Below, one piece after another: positions 1-7,667 of a stretch of DNA of 22,623 bases. The stretch is taken from contig JACQVL010000342.1 in the NCBI GenBank assembly GCA_016209865.1, forward strand, positions 1-22,623, in the 5' to 3' direction. The DNA comes from Candidatus Latescibacterota bacterium (GTDB lineage: Bacteria > JAAXHH01 > JACQVL01). The notes under the pieces were generated by a model. That model did no database searches. It was given only the letters and a program-made list of their open reading frames with translations, and was not told where the DNA came from. A program made the translations under genes and the position numbers. Positions within the stretch are counted from its first letter, which is position 1. Every line of letters starts with the position of its first letter.

Positions 1-1310
1 ACGACAAACACCGGGCGGCGGGCCGGTCGGGCGTGGGCGCGGTCATGGGGTCGAAGCATCTCAAAGCCATCATCGTCCGCGGGACGGGCGGGGTGAAGAT
101 CGTCGATCCTCAGGCCTATATGAAGGCGATGTGGGCGATGAAGGCCAAGCTGAAGGAGCATCCGATCACCGGCCAGGGCCTCGCGGCTTACGGGACCGCG
201 GTGCTCGTCAACGTCATCAACGAGAGCGGCGCGCTCCCGACGAACAACCACCAACTCTCCCAACTGGAGGACGCTGACCAGATCAGCGGGGAGACGTTAG
301 CCGCCGAGCGGCTGGTGGCGAACAAGGCGTGTTTCGCCTGTACGATCGCCTGCGGCCGGGTGTCGAAATTGCCCGGCGAGGCGCGGGATAAATTCATGGT
401 CACCACCCATCCGCATAACTGGAACATCGCCGTCGAGGGCCCGGAGTACGAGAACGCCTGGGCGATGGGCGCGGACTGCGGGATCAACGACCTGGACGCG
501 ATCATCAAGGCGAACGCCCTCTGCAACGAGCTGGGGATGGACCCGATCTCGTTCGGAGCGACCTTGGCCGCCGCGATGGAGCTGTACGAGAAGGGCGTGG
601 TGACGGACGCGCAGACGGGCATGCCCCTCCAGTTCGGGAGCGGGGCGGCGCTCGTGGCTATGACCGAGAGGACCGCCTACCGGGAAGGGTTTGGAAACGA
701 ACTCGCCGAGGGCAGCAAACGGATGACGGAGAAGTTCAACCATCCCGAATTCTTCATGGGGGTGAAAGGCCAGGAATTCCCCGCCTACGACGCCCGCGCC
801 ATTCAGGGGATGGGGTTGGGCTATGCGACCTCCAACCGCGGGGCCTGCCATCTGAAGAGCTACACCGTCGCGCCGGAGATTCTGGGCATTCCGATGAAGA
901 TGGACCCGGCGGTGACCGAAGGGAAAGCTGGCATCACTAAAATCTTCCAGGATGCCACCAGCACCGTGGATTCCTCCGGACTGTGTATTTTCTTGACGTT
1001 TGGGGTTGGTCTTGACGACATACAGCCCCAGTTGGCGGCGGTGACGGGCATCCCGTATACCGTCCAAAGCCTCCTGGACGCCGGCGAGCGGGTCTGGAAC
1101 CTGGAACGGTTGTGGAACCAGCGGGCGGGCTTTAGCGGCAAGGATGACACCCTGCCGAAGCGTCTGCTCGAAGAAGCCATCTCGGCCGGCCCGACGAAGG
1201 GCGCGGTCAACCGCCTGCATGAGATGCTGCCGGAATACTACCAGCTCCGGGGTTGGACAGTGGATGGCCGGCCGACGGCGGAGAAATTAGCGGCGCTGGG
1301 GCTTGTATAA
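1..1310 (+). CDS. Aldehyde:ferredoxin oxidoreductase, copy 1 (5' truncated by window edge)
   Basis: This is a tungsten (or molybdenum) bis-pterin enzyme that would oxidise aldehydes to acids, or the reverse, using a low-potential carrier. The open frame runs from the left edge (codon phase starts at base 3) to a TAA at 1308-1310. The first in-window GTG at base 33 is only an internal valine, because the preceding codons match the interior of copy 2 (around its residue 180). Cluster ligands are visible: the CxxCxxxC motif in KACFACTIACGR, and the later Cys in DSSGLC. The family signatures GPEYEN and RGACHL are also present. About 180 N-terminal residues lie outside the window. The complete paralogue follows after a 134-bp gap. 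Family assignment is firm; the substrate is unknown. Confidence 0.95.
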   Translation, partial: DKHRAAGRSGVGAVMGSKHLKAIIVRGTGGVKIVDPQAYMKAMWAMKAKLKEHPITGQGLAAYGTAVLVNVINESGALPTNNHQLSQLEDADQISGETLAAERLVANKACFACTIACGRVSKLPGEARDKFMVTTHPHNWNIAVEGPEYENAWAMGADCGINDLDAIIKANALCNELGMDPISFGATLAAAMELYEKGVVTDAQTGMPLQFGSGAALVAMTERTAYREGFGNELAEGSKRMTEKFNHPEFFMGVKGQEFPAYDARAIQGMGLGYATSNRGACHLKSYTVAPEILGIPMKMDPAVTEGKAGITKIFQDATSTVDSSGLCIFLTFGVGLDDIQPQLAAVTGIPYTVQSLLDAGERVWNLERLWNQRAGFSGKDDTLPKRLLEEAISAGPTKGAVNRLHEMLPEYYQLRGWTVDGRPTAEKLAALGLV

Positions 1311-1435
1311 AAATAAAAAAATAAGGACGAAGGACAAAGGACGAAAGTGAAAGGACGAAAGATCATCGTCATTCCCGCGAAAGCGGAATCCATTATCTTT
1401 TTCGTACTTCGTCCTTCGACCTTCGTCCTTACTGG
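1311..1435. repeat. Inverted heptad arrays (AGGACGA / TTCGTCC) around an ATTCCC palindrome
   Basis: The left array has six 7-bp units from 1324 to 1365 (AGGACGA, AGGACAA, AGGACGA, then AAGTGAA, AGGACGA and AAGATCA). The right array runs 1401-1435 with TTCGTAC, TTCGTCC, TTCGACC and TTCGTCC. The two arms are complementary. Between them lies the small palindrome ATTCCCGCGAAAGCGGAAT (1371-1389), which resembles the widespread ATTCCC(N8)GGGAAT element. The right arm ends at the Shine-Dalgarno GGAGGTG (1434-1440) of the next gene. Confidence 0.85.
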
Positions 1436-1444
1436 AGGTGTAGC

Positions 1445-3277
1445 ATGACATACGGCTGGGCAGGAAAAGTTCTGCGCGTAGACCTGGCACACGGACGGGT
1501 CACGAGAGAACCGCTGAACGATCAGTGGGCGCGCGATTACGTCGGGGGTCGCGGGCTGGCGGCCCGGTATCTGTACGAGGAGATGGACCCGACGGTCGAT
1601 CCGTTCAGCCCGGACAATAAACTGATCCTGGCGACCGGGCCGTTGACCGGGACGAACTCGTCCTGCGGGTCGCGGTACATGGTCGTGACCAAAGGCCCGC
1701 TCACGGGCGCGATCACCACCTCCAACTCTGGCGGACACTGGGGGCCGGCGTTGAAGTTCGCCGGGTACGACATGGTCATCGTCGAAGGCCGGTCGCCGTT
1801 CCCCTGCTACCTGTTCGTCCACAACGATCAGGTCGAGATCCGCGACGCCCGGAACGTCTGGGGCCGGACGGTCTCTGAGACCGAGGATACCCTCCGTGAG
1901 GAGACGGGCATCCCCGACCTGCGCATCGCCGGGATCGGGCCGGCCGGGGAGAAGCTCGTCCGGTTTGCCTGCATCGTGAACGACAAACACCGGGCGGCGG
2001 GCCGGTCGGGGGTCGGAGCGGTCATGGGAGCGAAGAACCTCAAAGCGATCGCGGTGCGCGGGACGCAGGGGGTTCGGATCGCCCGTCCCGCCGACTACAT
2101 GCGGGCGACCTGGGCGTACCATCGCCTGCTCGCGGACAGTCCGGGCCGGAAAGGGTTCAGCGAGCTCGGGACCGCGCCGACGATCGACCTGACGAACGCG
2201 TTCGGCGGACTCCCCACCCGGAATTTTACCGCCGGTCAGTTCGAGGGCGCGGAGGAAATCAACGGGAACAGCATCAAGGAGAGACGGCTGATCACGAACA
2301 AGGCGTGCTTCGCCTGCAACATCGCCTGCGGCCGGGTGACGAAGATCGGCCCGGAAGCGAATCGGCTCATGGTCAACACCCACCCACGCAACTGGAAGGT
2401 GGCGGGGGAAGGCCCGGAGTACGAGAATCTGTGGGCGTTAGGCGCGGATTGCGGGGTGGACGACCTCGACGCCGTCCTGATGGCCAACTATCTCTGCAAC
2501 GACTTAGGGATGGACCCCATCTCGATGGGGGCGACCTTAGCCGCCGCGATGGAGATGTCCGAGAAGGGCATCTTAAACGAGGCGATCACCGGAGGCCCGC
2601 TGCGGTTCGGGGACGGCCAGGCGCTCATTCGCCTGGTCGAAGCGACGGGATACCGGGAGGGATTCGGGAACGAATTGGCTGAAGGCAGCAAGCGGATGAC
2701 CGAGAAGTTCAACCATCCCGAATTCTTCATGGGGGTGAAAGGCCAGGAATTCCCCGCCTACGACCCGCGCGGGTTCCAGGGGATGGGCGTGGCGTACGCC
2801 ACCTGCAACCGGGGGGCCTGCCATCTGCGCGCCTGGACGCCAGCGATCGAGACGTCCGGTCAGGCGGACCCGCATGGGACCGAAGGGAAGTCGCCCTGGG
2901 TCGTTGATCAACAGAACCAGTCGACCGCCCATGACGCGACCGGCCTCTGCCTGTTCGTCACCTTCGCGGGGGCGACTCTGGACAACTTAGTGGAATGTCT
3001 GAGCGCGGCGACGGGGGTGGACTATACGGTCGAGGATTTCACCAAGATCGGCGAGCGTATCTGGAACCTCGAACGGCTCTGGAACCTGCGCGCCGGGCTG
3101 ACCGCGAAGGACGATGACCTGCCGAAACGATTGCTCCAGGAGGCGCACGCCGAGGGTCCGTCCGCCGGCGTCCTCGTCCATCTCGACCGGATGCTGCCGG
3201 AGTACTATGCCGTCCGCGGCTGGACGGCGGATGGCCGGCCGACGGAGCAGAAATTGCTGGAACTGGGTTTAACTTAG
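1445..3277 (+). CDS. Aldehyde:ferredoxin oxidoreductase, copy 2 (complete)
   Basis: A full-length 610-residue member, close to the roughly 605 residues of the Pyrococcus furiosus enzyme. The N-terminal AFOR domain opens with GWAGKVLRVDL. The 4Fe-4S ligands are C288, C291 and C295 in KACFACNIACGR, the same numbers as in P. furiosus AOR, with a fourth ligand at C502 in DATGLC. Family motifs GPEYEN, EFPAYDPRG and RGACHLR are intact. The start is supported by GGAGGTG ending four bases before the ATG. The protein is clearly paralogous to the truncated gene upstream and is followed by a flavoprotein gene. Together they suggest an NAD-linked AOR like the Aromatoleum AorABC complex; any ferredoxin-type AorA subunit would have to lie left of the window. 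The physiological aldehyde cannot be told from sequence. Confidence 0.96.
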   Translation: MTYGWAGKVLRVDLAHGRVTREPLNDQWARDYVGGRGLAARYLYEEMDPTVDPFSPDNKLILATGPLTGTNSSCGSRYMVVTKGPLTGAITTSNSGGHWGPALKFAGYDMVIVEGRSPFPCYLFVHNDQVEIRDARNVWGRTVSETEDTLREETGIPDLRIAGIGPAGEKLVRFACIVNDKHRAAGRSGVGAVMGAKNLKAIAVRGTQGVRIARPADYMRATWAYHRLLADSPGRKGFSELGTAPTIDLTNAFGGLPTRNFTAGQFEGAEEINGNSIKERRLITNKACFACNIACGRVTKIGPEANRLMVNTHPRNWKVAGEGPEYENLWALGADCGVDDLDAVLMANYLCNDLGMDPISMGATLAAAMEMSEKGILNEAITGGPLRFGDGQALIRLVEATGYREGFGNELAEGSKRMTEKFNHPEFFMGVKGQEFPAYDPRGFQGMGVAYATCNRGACHLRAWTPAIETSGQADPHGTEGKSPWVVDQQNQSTAHDATGLCLFVTFAGATLDNLVECLSAATGVDYTVEDFTKIGERIWNLERLWNLRAGLTAKDDDLPKRLLQEAHAEGPSAGVLVHLDRMLPEYYAVRGWTADGRPTEQKLLELGLT

Positions 3278-3365
3278 CGTTCGCACGTTGGCACGTTAAA
3301 ACGTTTGCACGTTTATGGCTTTCAAAACGTTCTAACGTGCGAACGTTCCAACGTGTCAACGTTCA
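3278..3365. repeat. Inverted octad arrays built on ACGTT
   Basis: The left array has an exact 8-bp period: ACGTTGGC (3285), ACGTTAAA (3293), ACGTTTGC (3301) and ACGTTTAT (3309). After a short spacer, the right array has five units starting with AACGT at 3326, 3334, 3342, 3350 and 3358. The arms are mutually complementary through the near-palindromic ACGT core. The array begins directly after the AOR stop codon and ends a few bases before the GGAGGG ribosome site of the next gene. Confidence 0.85.
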
Positions 3366-3385
3366 GTTGATGGAGGGACCTCACG

Positions 3386-4759
3386 ATGTCAACCAAGCAC
3401 GTGATCATCGGCGGTGGGGCGGCCGGCATGAACGCGATCGAGACGATCCGGGGGGTTGACGAGGGCGCGTCGTCGATAACGCTGATCTCTGATGAGCCCG
3501 CCTACGCCCGGATGGCTCTTCCTTATTACATCTCAGGGGAAATCCCGGAGAGGCAACTGATGGCGGGGGATGAGAGGTATTTCGACCGTCTGAGGGTTCA
3601 TACCCTGTTCGGCAAACGCGTCACCGCCGTCAGTCCGGGCCAGAAGCGCGTCGTCCTGAACGATGGGACGGCGGTCGAGTACGACAACCTGCTCATCGCC
3701 ACTGGATCATCCGCCCAGCGACTGAACATCCCCGGCGCGGATGAGGATGGGGTGTACAACCTGTGGACGTTAGACGATGCCCGGAAGACCCTGGCGAAGC
3801 TCACCCCTCAGGCCGAAGTCGCGTTCATCGGAGCCGGGTTCATCGGGTTCATCATCCTCAACGCGCTGTACAAGCTCGGCACGAAGCTGCACGTGGTCGA
3901 GGTCGAGAATCAGGTGCTCCCCCGGATGCTCGACCCCCAGGGCGGCTCCCTGGTCTCCAGTTGGCTCACCCAGCACGGAGTGAAGGCGTACACCGGGGTG
4001 GGCGTCGTGGAGATCGAAGTCCAGCGCAACAAACGGAAAGTCCTGCGACTGTCCAACGGCAAACAGATCAAAGCTGACCTGGTCATCATCGCCACCGGCA
4101 TCACCACGAACATCGGGTTCCTCAGCGGGTCGGGCATCCACACCAACCAGGGCATCCTCGCCAACCACCGGCTTCAGACGAATTATGCCAACATCTATGC
4201 GGCCGGGGATGTAGCGGAAGGCCCCGACCTGTCGACCGGCAGGCTGGCCATCCACGCCATCCAGCCGACCGTCGTCGATCATGGCCGCATCGCCGGGGCG
4301 AACATGGCCGGCCATGCGGTCGACTATCCGGGCAGCTTGCTGATGAACATCCTCGACGTCTGCGGCCTGCAGTGCGCCAGTTTCGGGCTGTGGCGGGATG
4401 ACGGCCACGAGACGCTGTCGGTCGTCAACGCCACCCGCCCGATCTACCGGAAGCTCGTCTGGGATCACGGCCGGATCGTCGGCGCGATCTTCCTCGGCCC
4501 GGCGGACGACGTCGCCATGCTGAACGACATGGGGATGGTGAAGGGACTCATCCAGACGAAGGCGGAACTGGGCGCGTGGAAGCAGCATCTCAAAGAGAAT
4601 CCGGTGGACATCCGGCGGCCGTACGTCGCCACCAAGACGGCGGCGAAGCTGCTGGAGATGACCCTCCTCGGCCGGCCGTCGGCGTACCGTGACTACCGGC
4701 ACGCCCAGACGAAGACATGGCAGCCCCACGGGGTGTTCGTCGGGACGAAACAGGCGTAG
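3386..4759 (+). CDS. FAD-dependent pyridine nucleotide oxidoreductase (AOR-associated)
   Basis: A 457-residue two-dinucleotide-binding-domain flavoprotein of the NirB / rubredoxin-reductase / ferredoxin-reductase type. The FAD-binding Rossmann motif is IIGGGAAG at residues 7-14. The NAD(P)-binding motif is FIGAGFIG at 148-155. The second FAD contact is AAGDVAEGPD at 272-281. No redox-active CxxC or CxxxxC disulfide follows the FAD motif, so this is not a thioredoxin- or lipoamide-reductase type. GGAGGG lies about nine bases before the ATG. Its place directly after two AOR genes suggests it passes electrons between NAD(H) and the tungsten enzyme, as AorC does in Aromatoleum. That role is inferred from context. 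A stand-alone nitrite- or rubredoxin-reductase-like function is the alternative. Confidence 0.88.
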   Translation: MSTKHVIIGGGAAGMNAIETIRGVDEGASSITLISDEPAYARMALPYYISGEIPERQLMAGDERYFDRLRVHTLFGKRVTAVSPGQKRVVLNDGTAVEYDNLLIATGSSAQRLNIPGADEDGVYNLWTLDDARKTLAKLTPQAEVAFIGAGFIGFIILNALYKLGTKLHVVEVENQVLPRMLDPQGGSLVSSWLTQHGVKAYTGVGVVEIEVQRNKRKVLRLSNGKQIKADLVIIATGITTNIGFLSGSGIHTNQGILANHRLQTNYANIYAAGDVAEGPDLSTGRLAIHAIQPTVVDHGRIAGANMAGHAVDYPGSLLMNILDVCGLQCASFGLWRDDGHETLSVVNATRPIYRKLVWDHGRIVGAIFLGPADDVAMLNDMGMVKGLIQTKAELGAWKQHLKENPVDIRRPYVATKTAAKLLEMTLLGRPSAYRDYRHAQTKTWQPHGVFVGTKQA

Positions 4760-4785
4760 ACGCTCTTTAGGATCGAGGATGAACG

Positions 4786-4831
4786 AGGGCGCGACCTGCC
4801 TCCAACGCTTCAGGAGACGGCTTCGCGCCCT
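4786..4831. other. Stem-loop with GGGCGCGA / TCGCGCCC arms
   Basis: Perfect 9-bp inverted repeat AGGGCGCGA (4786-4794) / TCGCGCCCT (4823-4831) with a 28-base loop, inside the 94-bp gap before the HEPN gene. It has no T-tract, so it is not an obvious intrinsic terminator. The same 8-bp arms recur at 19173-19192 with a much shorter loop. The role is unknown. Confidence 0.5.
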
Positions 4832-4853
4832 TCACGTTTATGGATGACTCGCC

Positions 4854-5297
4854 ATGCCTGCTCGACATGAAGATTGGTTGAAACAGGCGGAACGTGATGT
4901 CGAACATGCACGCCATGCGGTCGAGCATCGTGAGTTTGAGTGGGCCTGTTTTGCCGCGCAGCAGGCGGCTGAGAAAGCATTGAAAGCGCTCTATCAAATC
5001 CTTGAGGGCGAGGGTTGGGGCCATTCCGTGACGAAGCTGCTCGAACAACTTCCGGCATCTCATACCCCAGACTCCCGCCTTGTTGAAGCCGGGATGCGTC
5101 TCGATAAACTCTACATCCCGACCCGGTACCCGAACGGGTTTGATGTCGGCGCACCGATGGATTACTACACGGAAGCCGAAGCCCAGGAAGCGATCGACGA
5201 TGCCCAGGCTATTCTTTCCTTCGTCAGGAGCCAGATGGCTGGATCGACCAGCGGTGATCGTGGCTCTGAGACGGGCGGCACACCGCCTGCGCCGTGA
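4854..5297 (+). CDS. HEPN domain protein (partner of downstream nucleotidyltransferase)
   Basis: A 147-residue all-helical HEPN protein of the PF05168 type. Recognisable parts are the early DWLKQAERDVEHA helix, the family core FAAQQAAEKALKAL (residues 33-46), the GHS turn and the terminal YIPTRYPNG motif (87-95). HEPN proteins paired with minimal nucleotidyltransferases often form toxin-antitoxin modules in which HEPN is an RNase. The usual Rx4-6H RNase motif is not evident in its normal late position; the only matches lie in helix 1 (R14-H21, R20-H25). Toxicity is therefore uncertain. The last 20 or so residues are low in complexity and overlap the next gene, so they may be just overlap sequence. 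No clear ribosome site decides between ATG 4854 and the nearby ATGs at 4840 and 4844, which lie in other frames. Confidence 0.85.
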   Translation: MPARHEDWLKQAERDVEHARHAVEHREFEWACFAAQQAAEKALKALYQILEGEGWGHSVTKLLEQLPASHTPDSRLVEAGMRLDKLYIPTRYPNGFDVGAPMDYYTEAEAQEAIDDAQAILSFVRSQMAGSTSGDRGSETGGTPPAP

Positions 5298-5568
5298 GCG
5301 TCCCGACGTCGAGGCCGTCTATCTGTTTGGGTCACTGGCGACCGGTACCGCGACCCCACGGAGCGATGCGGATATTCTCATCGTCGTGCGCGCCCCTGTG
5401 AGGGGTGATGCACGCAGTCTGATCGACCGTATCCCTGATTATCTCTCCTTTTTTCGCCCGATTCCCGTTCCAGTGGATGTGATCCCTTGCCCGTCTGGTG
5501 CAGTCGAGCAACGCCCGATGTTGCGCCGTGCGCGGTCGGAAGGGATTCGATTGGATGTTGATGAATAA
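5254..5568 (+). CDS. MNT-type nucleotidyltransferase (HEPN partner)
   Basis: A small polymerase-beta-fold nucleotidyltransferase of about 104 residues. The catalytic pattern GSx10DxD is intact in GSLATGTATPRSDAD, and a third acidic residue lies in VPVDVIP. The open frame extends upstream to 5080 without homology, inside the HEPN gene in another frame. I therefore place the start at GTG 5254, giving a 44-base overlap with HEPN; GTG 5260 is equally possible. In known MNT/HEPN pairs the nucleotidyltransferase neutralises HEPN by adding AMP. Here the order is HEPN first. Its 3' end overlaps tenA, so the three genes are probably co-translated. Family assignment is firm; start and function are inferred. 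Confidence 0.85.
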   Translation: MIVALRRAAHRLRRERPDVEAVYLFGSLATGTATPRSDADILIVVRAPVRGDARSLIDRIPDYLSFFRPIPVPVDVIPCPSGAVEQRPMLRRARSEGIRLDVDE

Positions 5569-6226
5569 CATCACTCCCACCCTCTGGGCCGCCATCGTGC
5601 CGATTTTCGATGCGATCCTTGCCCACCCGTTCATCACCGGACTGACGGACGGGCGGCTCGGCCGGCCTCAGTTCCAGTTCTACGTCGTGCAAGACGCCGT
5701 CTACCTGCGGGAGTTCGCCCGGGCGCTCAGCCTGGCCGCCGCTAAAGCGCCAGACGAAGACGCGATCATCATGTTCAACGAGCACGCGAAAGGAGCGCTT
5801 GAAGTCGAACGGGCGCTCCATGAGAGCTTCTTCAAGGAATTCGGCCTCTCGGAAGACGAGGTCCGCACGACCCCGCTCGCTCCCACCAACCTGGCGTACA
5901 CCAGCTATCTGCTCGCCGTCGCCTACGGACGGCCATTCCACGAGACGTTAGCCGCCCTCCTCCCATGCTACTGGATCTACTGGGAGGTCGGGAAGGCGCT
6001 GATGGCGCACGGCTCGCCCGACCCGTTGTACCGGCGCTGGATCGACACTTACGGCGCGGAGAGCTTCGGGACGATCGTCCAGGCCGTCCTGGCCCTCACC
6101 GATCGCGTCGCGTCCAGCCTGAACCCGGACGCGCACGACGCCATGCGACGGCATTTCATCACGACCAGTCGGTACGAATGGATGTTCTGGGAGATGGGCT
6201 ACCGTCAGGAACCGTGGTCGGTGTGA
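5555..6226 (+). CDS. tenA: TenA-family aminopyrimidine aminohydrolase (thiaminase II)
   Basis: A 223-residue TenA protein that salvages the thiamine pyrimidine by hydrolysing 4-amino-5-aminomethyl-2-methylpyrimidine to the hydroxymethyl form. With the ATG at 5555, D47, Y115, C138, Y166 and E208 sit at a constant offset of +3 from D44, Y112, C135, Y163 and E205 of Bacillus subtilis TenA. The catalytic Cys is in LPCYWIYWEVG and the catalytic Glu in RYEWMFWEMGY. One aromatic that is usually Tyr is Phe (F54). I prefer ATG 5555 over ATG 5561 because GGAAGGG (5538-5544) is ten bases away rather than sixteen. Both starts overlap the end of the nucleotidyltransferase gene. No thi-box riboswitch is visible upstream. 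The only thiamine-diphosphate enzyme here is at 17264-18955. Confidence 0.93.
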   Translation: MLMNNITPTLWAAIVPIFDAILAHPFITGLTDGRLGRPQFQFYVVQDAVYLREFARALSLAAAKAPDEDAIIMFNEHAKGALEVERALHESFFKEFGLSEDEVRTTPLAPTNLAYTSYLLAVAYGRPFHETLAALLPCYWIYWEVGKALMAHGSPDPLYRRWIDTYGAESFGTIVQAVLALTDRVASSLNPDAHDAMRRHFITTSRYEWMFWEMGYRQEPWSV

Positions 6227-6246
6227 AGAAAAGAAGGGTGAGAACC

Positions 6247-6267
6247 AGTGACAAGTGACGAGTAAAA
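6247..6267. repeat. Short heptad array (AGTGACA)
   Basis: Three 7-bp units: AGTGACA (6247), AGTGACG (6254) and AGTAAAA (6261). This is a single arm without a partner. The GTG start codon of the permease at 6255 lies inside the second unit. The unit matches the array at 20494-20528. Confidence 0.6.
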
Positions 6268-7667
6268 GCGAGAAAATCGACGTTAAAACTCCTCCAGTTC
6301 CCACATCCGCACTCTCCCTCGCCCGCGTGATGCGGACGACCGAGTATTTCACTTTGGCGTTTGGGACGATCATCGGAGTCGGCTGGGTGCTGGTGATGGA
6401 CGACTGGCTCGGACGGGGCGGCCCGTTAGGCGCGATGTTAGGCTTCCTGATCGGCGGCCTGCTGCTCGTGCCCATCGGCTACGTCTACAGCCGCCTGGTC
6501 ACGTCCCTGCCAGACGCGGGCAGCGAGGTGACGTACACCGCGCAGGTGTTCCCGCGGTCGGTGAGCTTCACGACCGGCTGGTTCATGACGCTGGCCTACC
6601 TGATCGTCTGCCCGTGGGAAGCGGTCGCCATCGGCAAGATCGTCGTCTACCTCATCCCGTCGCTCGACACGATCGAGCTGTACCAGATCGGGGAGAAGCC
6701 GATGTACCTTCCGCGCCTGCTCCTCGGCCTCGGCCTGACGGGCGTCATCGTGGGGGTGAACTACCGGGGCATCCGGCTGAGCGCATGGTTCCAGAATATC
6801 ACCACGTTCGGCCTGCTGGCCATCTTCGTCGTGTTCGCCGGAGCCGGACTGCTGAGAGGGAGTGTGCAGCAGGTCGAGCCGCTGTTCGCGCAACCGGGGA
6901 TAAGCGGCGCTCTCATCTCGTGCCTGCTCGTCATGCAGATCGTCCCGTACTTCATGACCGGGTTCGAGTCGGTGCCCAAATGCGCGGAGGAAGCGAACGC
7001 GAATTTCCAGACCAGCGGGTTCACGCGGGCGATCTTCCTGGCGCTGATCGGCGCGACGCTGTTCTACGTCATCATCATCGGGGTCGTGGCGATGATCGCT
7101 GACTGGCAGCAACTCCTCACCGTGAAGTTTTCCACGGTCGTCGCGTTCGAGCGAGCGTTCCAGTCGAACACCCTCGTCAACCTGATCTTCTTAGCGATGC
7201 TGCTCTCCCTGTTCAAGGTGTTTAACGGGAATTTCTTAGCCGGCACCCGTCTGCTGTTCGCGCTCGGCCGTCGCGGCCTCCTCCCGGCGGCGCTCGGGGC
7301 TGTCCATCCGGCCTACCGGACGCCGGGGAACGCGGTCGTGTTCGGCGGACTCTTGACTGTCATCGGCACCGTCTTAGGGGAGGCGGTGCTCATTCCCATC
7401 ACGGAGGTCGGGTCGTTCGCGGCGGCGGTCGGCTGGATGGCGACCTGCGTCTCGTTCCTCAAGGGGGCGGGCAGGCGGGCGGGCGAGACGGCCGGAAGCG
7501 GGGCGACCCTGATCGCCGGACTCGGCGCCCTCGTCTGCCGCGGTCTACTGCTGATGAAGCTGCTTCCGTTCGTGCCCGGCCATTTTCAGCCGTTCGAATA
7601 CGTCACATTGGGCCTCTGGCTGCTGCTCGGAGGCATCACGTTCGCCCTCACAACGGAGCGACTATGA
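6255..7667 (+). CDS. APC-superfamily permease
   Basis: A 470-residue integral membrane protein with about twelve hydrophobic segments. It has a short hydrophilic N-terminus and then the APC-type first helix around TLAFGTIIGVGWV. The loop motif FTTGWFMTLAY and the typical GFESVPKCAEEAN segment after the sixth or seventh helix match amino acid/polyamine permeases. The only in-frame start before a stop is GTG 6255, which falls in a heptad array. The stop overlaps the next start (ATGA at 7664-7667), so it is translationally coupled to a sugar-acid-type dehydratase. That pairing raises the possibility of a substrate that is not a plain amino acid. Its proximity to tenA also leaves a pyrimidine or thiamine-fragment substrate open. 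Family firm, substrate unknown. Confidence 0.9.
   Translation: MTSKSEKIDVKTPPVPTSALSLARVMRTTEYFTLAFGTIIGVGWVLVMDDWLGRGGPLGAMLGFLIGGLLLVPIGYVYSRLVTSLPDAGSEVTYTAQVFPRSVSFTTGWFMTLAYLIVCPWEAVAIGKIVVYLIPSLDTIELYQIGEKPMYLPRLLLGLGLTGVIVGVNYRGIRLSAWFQNITTFGLLAIFVVFAGAGLLRGSVQQVEPLFAQPGISGALISCLLVMQIVPYFMTGFESVPKCAEEANANFQTSGFTRAIFLALIGATLFYVIIIGVVAMIADWQQLLTVKFSTVVAFERAFQSNTLVNLIFLAMLLSLFKVFNGNFLAGTRLLFALGRRGLLPAALGAVHPAYRTPGNAVVFGGLLTVIGTVLGEAVLIPITEVGSFAAAVGWMATCVSFLKGAGRRAGETAGSGATLIAGLGALVCRGLLLMKLLPFVPGHFQPFEYVTLGLWLLLGGITFALTTERL

Noticed and set aside
297-1220. Minus-strand open frame of about 307 codons inside the first AOR
   Set aside because: Shadow of the AOR gene; similar long antisense frames occur at 1238-2383, 3770-4729, 7988-8818, 8740-9873 and 10131-11393 and none has a recognisable domain.
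5080-5253. N-terminal extension of the nucleotidyltransferase
   Set aside because: It is out of frame within the HEPN gene and reads as low-complexity Arg, Ser and Pro; family homology begins after about 5254.
5221-5297. HEPN and nucleotidyltransferase as a single frameshifted fusion
   Set aside because: Both have complete domains of normal size, and separate overlapping genes are usual for such pairs.
5300-5554. TPP riboswitch before tenA
   Set aside because: The upstream bases are coding sequence of the nucleotidyltransferase, and no CUGAGA or ACCUGA-like thi-box pair was seen.
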